In this document: positions 26,801 to 33,220 of the stretch, piece by piece
Numbering within the stretch: position 1 is the first letter of the stretch
Layout: each line of letters starts with the position of its first letter
From: Nitrospira sp. CG24C
GTDB taxonomy: Bacteria; Nitrospirota; Nitrospiria; Nitrospirales; Nitrospiraceae
Direction of reading: 5' to 3'
Length of the DNA: 64,000 nucleotides
Assembly (NCBI GenBank): GCA_002869885.2
Contig: NEWR02000009.1
Location: forward strand, 108,550-172,549
Translations under genes and position numbers: made by a program
Notes under the pieces: model-generated
The model's database searches: none
The model's input: only the letters and a program-made list of their open reading frames with translations
What the model was told of the DNA's origin: nothing

Positions 26801-26988
26801 TGGTGCCGCTTGCCTTTGCCAATGGAATTGGATCGGAAGTTCAGCGGCCTCTGGCAGTCGTGGTGATCGGCGGACTAGTCAGTTCGACACTCTTGACGCT
26901 GATTGTGTTGCCGGTGCTCTATAAGTGGATCGAAGAGCGATCCGCCGTCCCAGGTCCTTCAGCGATCGTCACGGGCGAACAGTCCTGA
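23842..26988 (+). CDS. Heavy-metal-efflux RND pump (CzcA/CusA family)
   Basis: At 1048 residues with twelve predicted membrane helices and two large periplasmic loops, this is a complete RND pump driven by proton flow. The start RRPLLILTFAGLLTLLGAYA and IDAFPDVTSVLVQIVT are standard for the HME group. The helix-4 signature is AIGMMVDASVVLVEN, closer to the AIGxxxD form of CusA-like and related pumps than to the DFGxxxDGA form of the classical Zn/Co/Cd CzcA. It is the third gene of a czcCBA-ordered operon, 2 bp after the adaptor. The metal (Cu/Ag versus divalent) cannot be fixed from sequence alone. Confidence 0.9.
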   Translation: MVDKLLEFSLRRPLLILTFAGLLTLLGAYAFRTISIDAFPDVTSVLVQIVTKAPGLSPEEMERLVTFPIEQQVTGVPHLTELRSLTKVGLSLITVVFDDHMDINLARQLVLERLIEVRENLPPGSEPMMTPNSTGLGEVYQYYLEGPSHAGLDAAEMEHELIEQRTAVDWIIRPLLKGVPGVIDVNSQGGYVKQYQVLVEPELLRKYDLALHEVFAAVANNNANASGNVLETYAEKYIVRGVGMIRKLSDIEDIVVKEAGGTPVHIHDVAQVQIGHAIRHGAVVLNGEREVAAGIVLMLRGGNARDVVEGIKGKIAEIQDKGLLPAGWRIVPFYDRIELISAALKTVYKALGEGILLVVVVLFLFLGDTRSALIVAATLILTPLVTFFVMDRFDLTANLMSLGGLAIAIGMMVDASVVLVENIHRHMSDPRHQGLPRQALILNAAREVARPVVFGIMIIIIVFMPILSFQGMEGKMFKPMAYTIMIALMVSLILSVTLSPVLCLLTLKAGHADSEPFVLRWAKRLYLPLLRWALGHRNTVLIATGLMLAGSIALFPFLGSEFVPILNEGTMSPLTIRLPSVSLEQSIKIEREVQKAVLEFPEVQMMVSKIGRTELANDPQEPNESDSVAMLHPIETWTTAPTMAGLKERVRERLAQVPGANFLISQPIQQRVDELISGVRAEVTVKLFGHDLEELRRTGDEIAAVLGTIRGVKDLKVEQLFGQPYITIDIDRGKIARHGINVSDVREVIATAIGGEAATRVYEENRRFNLVVRFPEQYRNSIETIGNIRLTDGSGAFIPLSDLGVIRMHEGPGRINRDHLQRYLPVSFNTHGRDIGGIVAEAQQRMAKEVRLPDGFHVVWGGSFENMERALGLIKIIVPITIVVIFLLLLSSFSSMKQAALIILNLPFALIGGVVALWVTGEYLSVPASVGFINLFGVAVLNGIVLVSYMNALRRQEGMGIEQAVMSGCVMRLRPVLMTALVALLGLVPLAFANGIGSEVQRPLAVVVIGGLVSSTLLTLIVLPVLYKWIEERSAVPGPSAIVTGEQS

Positions 26989-27056
26989 CGTTTCACCCTT
27001 CACGTCTCACGCGCAACGATCTCCTATCTTAGCGGACCTTCTCAACATCCTGCCCG

Positions 27057-27404
27057 TCATCGGGGAGTGCTGTCTGAAGTGGTGTTGCCGAAGTAGGCGA
27101 TGATGAGTCGCGCGTCGGCGATAGGTTCTGTCGTGAAGGGGGCTGTGTGCTGATGGGTTACGGGGGTGCTCAACCGCTCAGCCGCTTGGCGGATAGGAAG
27201 AGGGAAGGACGCGTCCTGTTGAATGTGCCGGAGCTGTGCCATCGCATCCCCGCGCCATCGTGGGATAGGGAGCCGCGCGATCCACGCCTCGGTGGCGCAG
27301 GCCACGGCGCGTCGAGCACAGACTCGCGCCTTCCCGTGGTTGCCGCATTGCTGTGCGGCTTGGGCTGCCGCCAGTTCCTGTTCAATCAGTGTTGCTGGAG
27401 TCAC
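27057..27404 (-). CDS. Small helical hypothetical protein
   Basis: A GTG start at 27404 gives 115 residues. The first ~55 are helical and resemble TPR or HEPN-like bundles (LIEQELAAAQAAQQCG, KARVCARRAVACA); the end carries ADARLIIAYFG. No family is assigned with confidence. It follows the 155-residue membrane protein by 21 bp on the same strand and converges with the efflux operon. A short repeat with CACGTCTCACG lies at 26993-27009. Confidence 0.6.
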   Translation of the reverse strand: MTPATLIEQELAAAQAAQQCGNHGKARVCARRAVACATEAWIARLPIPRWRGDAMAQLRHIQQDASFPLPIRQAAERLSTPVTHQHTAPFTTEPIADARLIIAYFGNTTSDSTPR

Positions 27405-27425
27405 GGAGAGGTTCTTCAGCCCGCA

Positions 27426-27893
27426 TTACGCGCGGGTTCTGTGTCTCTGATTTCCACATGCCACCCAAGCGCCGAATATTGCGCCTAAGATAATGCTCAG
27501 CGCGTCCAGGATATGTCGGTACCAGCCATCCGGGCCGAGTTTTAGATCGGCATTCCCGGCTTGAAACCATACGAAACCCAAGAAGCCCAGGGCGGCAACG
27601 GATACAAGAGCGGCCGCAATAGTCGCCACCCGTTGATGGTAGCGTGGCACAAGGTAGACGATCATACCCACAAGGGCGGCAGCGGCAACGAGCCGAGTGA
27701 CGAGAATAATGTAGGTGCCGCTAATGGGCATCCCATTCATATCCGGCGCGTCCCAAAACTCCTCGACCACTTCAAATCCGTGGAAAAAGCCAAAGGTGGT
27801 TCCAATAGAATAGTTCGCTCCGAACCAAGCCGCGAGCCCCGCCGGAACTGCGATGGCCCATCGAATTATCGTCACTGCCAGTTTATTGTTCAT
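27426..27893 (-). CDS. Four-helix membrane protein, function unknown
   Basis: ATG 27893. The 155 residues hold four predicted membrane helices (~8-30, ~62-82, ~90-110, ~128-148), with an acidic loop after the first (FEVVEEFWDAPDMNG). No catalytic motif or family is recognised. Probably co-transcribed with the small protein downstream. Confidence 0.65.
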   Translation of the reverse strand: MNNKLAVTIIRWAIAVPAGLAAWFGANYSIGTTFGFFHGFEVVEEFWDAPDMNGMPISGTYIILVTRLVAAAALVGMIVYLVPRYHQRVATIAAALVSVAALGFLGFVWFQAGNADLKLGPDGWYRHILDALSIILGAIFGAWVACGNQRHRTRA

Positions 27894-28024
27894 AGGTTCA
27901 CGCGGCCATTAGAATGATCCATTAGCTCTTGTCACGGAGGCGACTCTGACGTGAGTTCGCCAAGCCCCTATCATATAGCTTGTGCAAACTCGGAACGCAA
28001 TCAGAACTATGGGCCTCGACTATT

Positions 28025-28059
28025 GGGGACTGGCGCCCTTCTTTTTGGCGCCTGTCCCC
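28025..28059. repeat. REP-like palindrome
   Basis: GGGGACTGGCGCC and GGCGCCTGTCCCC are inverted, separated by a 9-nt pyrimidine-rich spacer. Only the T-T pair interrupts a 13-position stem. Palindromes containing TGTCCCC are commonly linked to REP-associated transposases, but none is encoded in the window. Confidence 0.7.
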
Positions 28060-28099
28060 GTCTGACAGACAATCCCCTGAGCTCTGCAGGCTGGTATCG

Positions 28100-28150
28100 C
28101 GACGTGGCTCAGCGATTTCGCGACGAATCGTCATGAATAATATGGGCCAG
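28100..28150 (+). repeat. Repeat family B, copy 2
   Basis: The sequence through GGCTCAGCGATTTCGCGACG and CGTCATGAATAATATGGGCC matches the right end of the element at 29595-29790 with only a few changes. No clear left partner is seen, so this is a solo end. Confidence 0.7.
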
Positions 28151-28177
28151 GAACAGCGATTCAATCAAATTAGCCCA

Positions 28178-28212
28178 GGTGCTTTCTCTCAGGGAAACGG
28201 GTATTCTTTGGC
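28178..28212 (+). repeat. Repeat family C, copy 1
   Basis: This 35-bp sequence (GGTGCTTTCT... GGGAAACGGGTATTCTT...GGC) matches positions 29981-30015 at 32 of 35 bases. One copy lies 230 bp before the Fic gene, the other 24 bp before the Mod-Res gene. Confidence 0.75.
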
Positions 28213-28442
28213 ATAACCGTTGAATGGATATCGAGCCTGCTGAAGATGGCAACGGGAGCAAGCAGAGGAGTCTTCGATCTCTGGATGAATGTATGCTTCT
28301 GAGGCCCGATCTCATGTTCTTCTTCTGCTCCAAGGTCCGCTGAAATCCCAATGTCGCTTCACCCTGACTTTCCGACCTCGCCGTACGCGCCAAACGGTTT
28401 CGCCACACTGGCGGCAAGTTTCACGGAGTACAAGAACCAGCC

Positions 28443-29504
28443 ATGATGACCTTCCGCAATCATCGTCTGCGCGATTTCGCCGTGCCGATGGGCACCAATT
28501 GGCTGCTCAACGACCTTGCCGAAGCCAAGGGCAAGCAGGAACTGTACACCCGGCAATCGCCGCAAGTGCTGAAGGCCCTGCGCGAAATGGCCATGGTCCA
28601 AAGCGTCGAATCGTCCAATCGCATCGAAGGCGTCACCGTCGCGCCAGACCGGCTGCGCCCGCTCGTCCTTGGCAACGCTCGCCCCAAAGACCGGTCCGAG
28701 CAAGACATCATGGGGTATCGCCGAGCCTTGCATCTCATCCACACCGAAGTGGAGACATTGCCCATCACTCCCGACCTGCTGCGCCGCCTGCATCGGCTCT
28801 GTCAGGAAGGCAGCGGCGATGCCGGTCAGTTCAAGAAAGTGGACAACGAAGTCATCGAACTGCTGCCAGACGCCGCGCCCATCATACGTTTCAAGTGTGT
28901 TCCCGCCAAAGCCACGCCCGCCGCCGTAGACGAACTCTGCCTCGTCTATCGCCACGCCATCGACCAGGACCATATCCCGCCGCTCGTGGCCATCGGGGCG
29001 CTCGTGCTCGATTTCCTTTGCATCCACCCGTTCCGTGACGGCAATGGCCGCGTCTCCCGCCTGCTCACGCTGCTGGCACTCTACCAGCACGGCTATGAAG
29101 TAGGCCGGTACATCAGCCTGGAGAGGCTCATCGAAGAAGGAAAAGACGACTACTACCACGTCCTCCAGCAAAGCTCTCAGCGCTGGCACGAGGGCAAACA
29201 TGACCTCCTGCCCTGGCTCAATCATTTTTTGGCCATTGCCCGCCGCGCCTATGGTGAATTCGAGAGGCGCGCCGGAGAGGTCAAAGCCCCGCGCGGGGCA
29301 AAGGCTGGGATCGTACTCGCGGCAATCCGCCGGCAATCAAGCGAGTTCCGTCTCATTGACATCGAGCAGGCCTGTCCCGGCGTAGGCCGGGAATGGATTC
29401 GCTCCCTACTCACCGAGTTGAAAGCGGAAGGCGAAGCGGATTGCCGGGGCAAAGGTCCGGCAGCCCGCTGGCGTTATCTGGGGAGTAAGGGTAGTAACTC
29501 GTGA
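28443..29504 (+). CDS. Fic-domain protein (class II, self-inhibited) with C-terminal winged helix
   Basis: Fic enzymes transfer AMP or a related moiety from nucleotides to protein hydroxyls. The active motif HPFRDGNGR (~residues 198-206) is complete, including the catalytic His. An N-terminal inhibitory motif SNRIEG (~59-64) fits the (S/T)xxxE(G/N) rule, so activity is likely auto-inhibited in cis. The C-terminal ~80 residues (SSEFRLIDIEQACPG) look like a winged helix-turn-helix. The 353-residue length is typical of Fic/DUF4172-like regulators. The last codons lie in a short tandem repeat. Found next to a restriction-modification-type gene, it may belong to a defence or mobile cargo region. 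Confidence 0.9.
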   Translation: MMTFRNHRLRDFAVPMGTNWLLNDLAEAKGKQELYTRQSPQVLKALREMAMVQSVESSNRIEGVTVAPDRLRPLVLGNARPKDRSEQDIMGYRRALHLIHTEVETLPITPDLLRRLHRLCQEGSGDAGQFKKVDNEVIELLPDAAPIIRFKCVPAKATPAAVDELCLVYRHAIDQDHIPPLVAIGALVLDFLCIHPFRDGNGRVSRLLTLLALYQHGYEVGRYISLERLIEEGKDDYYHVLQQSSQRWHEGKHDLLPWLNHFLAIARRAYGEFERRAGEVKAPRGAKAGIVLAAIRRQSSEFRLIDIEQACPGVGREWIRSLLTELKAEGEADCRGKGPAARWRYLGSKGSNS

Positions 29505-29532
29505 GTAAGGGTAGTAATAAGGGTAGTAACAT
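29487..29532 (+). repeat. Short tandem repeat across the Fic stop codon
   Basis: TAAGGGTAGTAA occurs three times (about 29488, 29509 and 29521), the last two abutting. The Fic stop TGA lies between copies 1 and 2, so copy-number change would alter the C-terminal tail. Confidence 0.7.
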
Positions 29533-29594
29533 GAGAGGACTCTTTCCCCGAAACGTTTCACGTCTCACGAATCGTGGACGGACTTTTTGAGCAT

Positions 29595-29790
29595 CTAGCC
29601 CGCATTATTCATGAGCGCTTCTGCTGCAATCGCCGATCCGCTGTTGCAACGAGCCTGCGGCCTGCGGGCTCGCCCCTCGAACCCTCAACGTACTGCACGA
29701 GTACGCCTCGGGTCCTCACGGCTCCGCGCGCAGGTCTCACGACGCGGCTCAGCGATTTCGCGACGAACCGTCATGAATAATGCGGGCTAG
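29595..29790. mobile_element. MITE-like element with 20-bp perfect terminal inverted repeats (family B)
   Basis: Left end CTAGCCCGCATTATTCATGA (29595-29614) is the exact reverse complement of the right end at 29771-29790. Similarity between the arms continues inward for about 25 bp more. The 196-bp body has no transposase or other ORF of note. Solo or diverged right ends occur at 20728, 28100 and about 41720. The left side abuts an end of family E. A target-site duplication is not obvious. Confidence 0.75.
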
Positions 29791-29867
29791 AGACGATTCA
29801 GGTCCCAACACCATACGAAATATGCCACCGTGCGTTCTGTATAAACCGAGTTTTCCCGCAGGCTGTT

Positions 29868-29935
29868 AGATCTATCTGGCTCCCTTGTTCGATAAGCCTG
29901 AGACCAGATAGACCAACCCAACCAGTTGCGCTCTC
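29868..29935. repeat. Repeat family A, copy 2 (diverged)
   Basis: Contains CTATCTGGCTC and GACCAGATAGACCAACCCA, the same inverted AACCAGA/TCTGGTT theme as the copies at 34697 and 37138, but more diverged. Confidence 0.5.
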
Positions 29936-29980
29936 ACTCTGTACGCTTCACCATTCACGTCTCACATCCCCCAAAGTCGG

Positions 29981-30015
29981 GGTGCTTTCTCGCGGGGAAA
30001 CGGGTATTCTTCGGC
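29981..30015 (+). repeat. Repeat family C, copy 2
   Basis: Matches 28178-28212 at 32 of 35 bases. It ends 24 bp before the chosen start of the Mod-Res gene and so lies in its leader. Confidence 0.75.
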
Positions 30016-30039
30016 GGCAAACTGGACTTCCTTGTTGAT

Positions 30040-33000
30040 ATGCCGACACTAAATTGGATTGGGAAAGAGGCAGTGGTGAATCATCACCACCAGGTGCCGT
30101 TTCACTTGCTGAAAGACGTGCCTGATTTGGCATGTGGCGAGCCCGGCGACGGGAATCTCATCGTGCAGGGCGACAACCTCGTCGCGCTCAAGGCGCTGCT
30201 CCCGTATTACGCGGGGCAGGTCAAGTGCATCTACATCGATCCACCGTATAACACGGGCAACGAGGGCTGGGTTTACAACGACAATGTGAACAGCCCGGTC
30301 ATCCGTGAGTGGCTAGGCAAAGTTGTGGGCAAGGAAGGCGAGACGCTCGATCGGCATGATCGCTGGTTGTGCATGATGTATCCGAGGCTGGTGTCGCTTC
30401 GGCGGTTTCTCCGCGCGGATGGGGTAATCTTGGTGAGCATTGATGACAATGCCTTGACCAACCTACTTCACGTCCTAGAGGAAATCTTCGGGGCCGTAAA
30501 CCATCTTGGAACTTTGGTCTGGGAAAAAGGTAAGAAAGGAGACTCCAAGTTTTTTTCAGAGAATCATGAGTATATCGTGGTTTTCGCACTAAACAAGTCC
30601 CTGCTCATCGAAAGAAAGATCAAATGGCAAAAACGTAAGGAAGGTGTGGATCGGGTGTTGGAACGTTACCAGTCCTTTCGCGCAGACCTCGACGAAAACC
30701 ACACCGAAATCCGAGTGGCGATGATGAAGTGGTATCGCTTACTTAAGAAAGATGATCCTGCCAAGGCGCACAAGCACTATAATTGGTCGGATGCGAAAGG
30801 GTTATACTTTGCGGCAGACTTTGCCGGGCCGGATGATGGACGGGAGAATCGTCCGCGTTATGACATACCTCATCCTGTCACAGGTAAATGCTGCAAAAAG
30901 CCATCAACTGGTTGGAGGTGGGATGAGGAAACTACCAAGGTTGCACTAGCAGAGTATCCACCGCGCATTCATTTTGGACCAGACGAAACAACTATTCCAT
31001 GCAGGAAGACATATCTTTTCGAGGTATCCCAAGAACCTTTTCCGACCGTTTTCTACAAGGACGGACGAGCAGCAACTTTGCTTGTTGAGGAAATCCTCGG
31101 CAAAGGTGCTTTTGCTTTCCCAAAAGATGTGAGTGTCCTGAGTGATCTCATCGGGATGATCTCCAAGCCAGGAGATGTGGTTCTAGACTCTTTCGCAGGA
31201 TCTGGTTCAACCGCCCATGCTCTTTTAGAACTCAACTGCAGTACTCCTCAAAGCGAACCGCGTCGTTTCATACTGGTTCAACAGCCGTACGAAACTGAAG
31301 AACAGCGGCTCAACAACGAAAACATCTGCAGAGATAAGACTGTGACCGAGGGGCAGCAGACGAGCGAGTATGTCCGGCCTATTCTCTTGATCCAGGCTGA
31401 ACGTGTCGATGCCTGTGAGCCGCTACGCGACCGGCTGGTGCGGGAGTTCGGTCTCTCGAAGGACGAGGTAAAAATCTCCGTCGGCAAGCTCGATGAGTTG
31501 AAAAATGTGAAGGACATCGCGTCGCCGAAGTGCCTGGTGCGCGTGATTATCACGGTGGAAAAGCTGCGGGAGGGGTGGGATTGCCCATTTGCCTATGTGT
31601 TATGCAGCCTCAAGGAGACACGTTCGGTTACGGCCATCGAGCAGATTGTCGGACGCATTCTCCGGCTGCCGCTCGCCCAAGCGAAGCGGCATCTCGATCT
31701 CAACTGCGCCTATGCCTTTTCGGTATCGGATTCGATCACGGACGTACTAGCGGAATTGCGTGAGGCGCTGGAGCATAACGGCTTCACGGCAGCGGAGGCC
31801 GAGCGGATCATCATTCCAGTGCCGCAAGGAACCTTTCCGCTCGGTGTGCAGCCACAGACCGTGAAACTTACACCGGCCGAAATTGACGCGACGGTGGCCC
31901 CCATCCAGGTATTGGCCCTTGCCGGCAAGGTGCGAATTGATACCGCAACAGGCGAGATCACCATTGTAGTCCCGCTCGATGATGCCGACACCGAGAAGCT
32001 GAAGAGTTGCGTAAAGACTCCCGAAGCCAAGATTCAGGTGGAGGAAGCCGTCACGCTTGTGCGAGAGGCGGAGAAGGCATTCGGCGGAAGTGGGGCTACA
32101 CGCGTCCCCTCGCCGTACGAACGTCAACTGGATTTTCTTGTACCACTGATCTGTGTCTTTGAAAATGGAACGTTGTACGAGTTCGAGAGCACGTTTCTGA
32201 TCGAACATCCCTGGAAACTCAGCGAAAAGGATGCCTCGCTGCCATCAGGGTACAACCCTCTCGTCCGTCCGGTCGGTTATGCTGGTGTGGTGGATGTCGG
32301 CGCGAAGGGAGATGTGCAGACGATCGTCATCAAGGATCCTTCAGAAGTAGATTTTATCGGGACGTTGCATCAGCAGACGCTCCAGCTCGGGGGTACGTAC
32401 GATTGGTCGATCGATAGTCTTATTGCCTGGTTGGATCGAGAGATTGATCATCCGGACATTCCAGCCGGTGAGTCGGCGGAGTTTCTGAGAAAAGTTATCC
32501 GAGGCCTCATGGCGAAGCTGGGCATGACGGATGTCAGCACCGTGGCGCTCGATCGTTTTCGGCTCCGTGACGAGATTGCAGCTCGTATCCAGGATCATCG
32601 AGAGAGCGAGCGCAAGGCATCGTTTCAGTTGTTGCTTCTGCCGGCCTCGCCGCTGACTGTTGACGAAGGGCGCTCGATCAACTTCAAGACGATGGGCTAT
32701 GAACCGAGCCGTGTCTATGAAGGGGGCTTTCAGTTTCAAAAGCACTATTTTGGGCCAAAACCGGGAGAACTATCCGAAAAGACGGCCGATGGTCAGGCCA
32801 CGGAAGAGTTTCGTTGCGCGCAGTTCCTCGATGGTTTGCTGCAAGTGCAGTTCTGGGTTCGGAACCTTCCTCGCAAGCCCACGTCATTCCGGCTGCAAAC
32901 CTCAACAGACTGGTTTTATCCAGACTTCCTTTGCCAACTTGCTGATGGGCGAGTGCTTGCGGTCGAATACAAAGGGAAACATCTGTACGACGCTGTGGAC

Positions 33001-33120
33001 GCTGAAGAAAAGCGGGCAGTTGGTCAAGTCTGGGCCTCCCGAAGCGGCGGACGGTGCCTATTTGTGATGCCAACCGACGGGGACTTTTCTGTTATTAATA
33101 AAGCAGTAGCTTCTGCATAG
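30040..33120 (+). CDS. Chimera of type III Mod methyltransferase and C-terminal half of type III Res
   Basis: ATG 30040 (MPTLNWIGKEAVVNHH) matches the usual start of Mod; the frame is open to 29926, and no good ribosome binding site is seen. Residues 1-~435 are a beta-class N6-adenine methyltransferase: catalytic DPPYNT at 67-72, target-recognition region, and AdoMet motif DSFAGSGST at ~383-391. From ~residue 440 the chain becomes the rear of a Res subunit: YVRPILLIQ, helicase motif V-like REGWDCP, motif VI-like QIVGRILRLP, and near ~962-985 a PD-(D/E)xK nuclease YPDF...VEYKGK. Missing are the Mod C-terminus and the Res N-terminal lobe with Walker A and DEAD-type box. A one-gene enzyme with a methylase and a nuclease but no complete ATPase is unusual. 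It may be a deletion product, an assembly artefact or a working fusion. Confidence 0.88.
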   Translation: MPTLNWIGKEAVVNHHHQVPFHLLKDVPDLACGEPGDGNLIVQGDNLVALKALLPYYAGQVKCIYIDPPYNTGNEGWVYNDNVNSPVIREWLGKVVGKEGETLDRHDRWLCMMYPRLVSLRRFLRADGVILVSIDDNALTNLLHVLEEIFGAVNHLGTLVWEKGKKGDSKFFSENHEYIVVFALNKSLLIERKIKWQKRKEGVDRVLERYQSFRADLDENHTEIRVAMMKWYRLLKKDDPAKAHKHYNWSDAKGLYFAADFAGPDDGRENRPRYDIPHPVTGKCCKKPSTGWRWDEETTKVALAEYPPRIHFGPDETTIPCRKTYLFEVSQEPFPTVFYKDGRAATLLVEEILGKGAFAFPKDVSVLSDLIGMISKPGDVVLDSFAGSGSTAHALLELNCSTPQSEPRRFILVQQPYETEEQRLNNENICRDKTVTEGQQTSEYVRPILLIQAERVDACEPLRDRLVREFGLSKDEVKISVGKLDELKNVKDIASPKCLVRVIITVEKLREGWDCPFAYVLCSLKETRSVTAIEQIVGRILRLPLAQAKRHLDLNCAYAFSVSDSITDVLAELREALEHNGFTAAEAERIIIPVPQGTFPLGVQPQTVKLTPAEIDATVAPIQVLALAGKVRIDTATGEITIVVPLDDADTEKLKSCVKTPEAKIQVEEAVTLVREAEKAFGGSGATRVPSPYERQLDFLVPLICVFENGTLYEFESTFLIEHPWKLSEKDASLPSGYNPLVRPVGYAGVVDVGAKGDVQTIVIKDPSEVDFIGTLHQQTLQLGGTYDWSIDSLIAWLDREIDHPDIPAGESAEFLRKVIRGLMAKLGMTDVSTVALDRFRLRDEIAARIQDHRESERKASFQLLLLPASPLTVDEGRSINFKTMGYEPSRVYEGGFQFQKHYFGPKPGELSEKTADGQATEEFRCAQFLDGLLQVQFWVRNLPRKPTSFRLQTSTDWFYPDFLCQLADGRVLAVEYKGKHLYDAVDAEEKRAVGQVWASRSGGRCLFVMPTDGDFSVINKAVASA

Positions 33121-33220
33121 GGTCCACCAAGTTGGTCGGGAGCCTTTTCTCGCCGGAGTGTCCCCTGCTCCTTCCCTATCCAAGAACCAACCGGATTTCA
33201 TCCCAGATTGAAAGGGACAC

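Larger units (their letters stand above)
27894..28442. other. Repeat-rich intergenic region upstream of the Fic gene
   Basis: No gene is supported here. The region contains a 35-bp palindrome (28025-28059), a copy of repeat family B (28100-28150) and a copy of repeat family C (28178-28212). The last 230 bp before the Fic gene are unremarkable. Confidence 0.6.
29505..30039. other. Repeat-rich intergenic region upstream of the Mod-Res gene
   Basis: This holds a CACGTCTCACG repeat (29554-29569 and again 29946-29965), an end of element family E (29576-29594), the 196-bp inverted-repeat element (29595-29790), a family A copy (29868-29935) and a family C copy (29981-30015). No gene is supported. 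Confidence 0.65.

Noticed and set aside
28359-29336. 325-residue minus ORF opposite the Fic gene
   Set aside because: The Fic frame has complete catalytic and inhibitory motifs; the antisense frame has none.
29574-29780. 68-residue plus ORF
   Set aside because: It falls entirely inside the MITE-like element and family E end.
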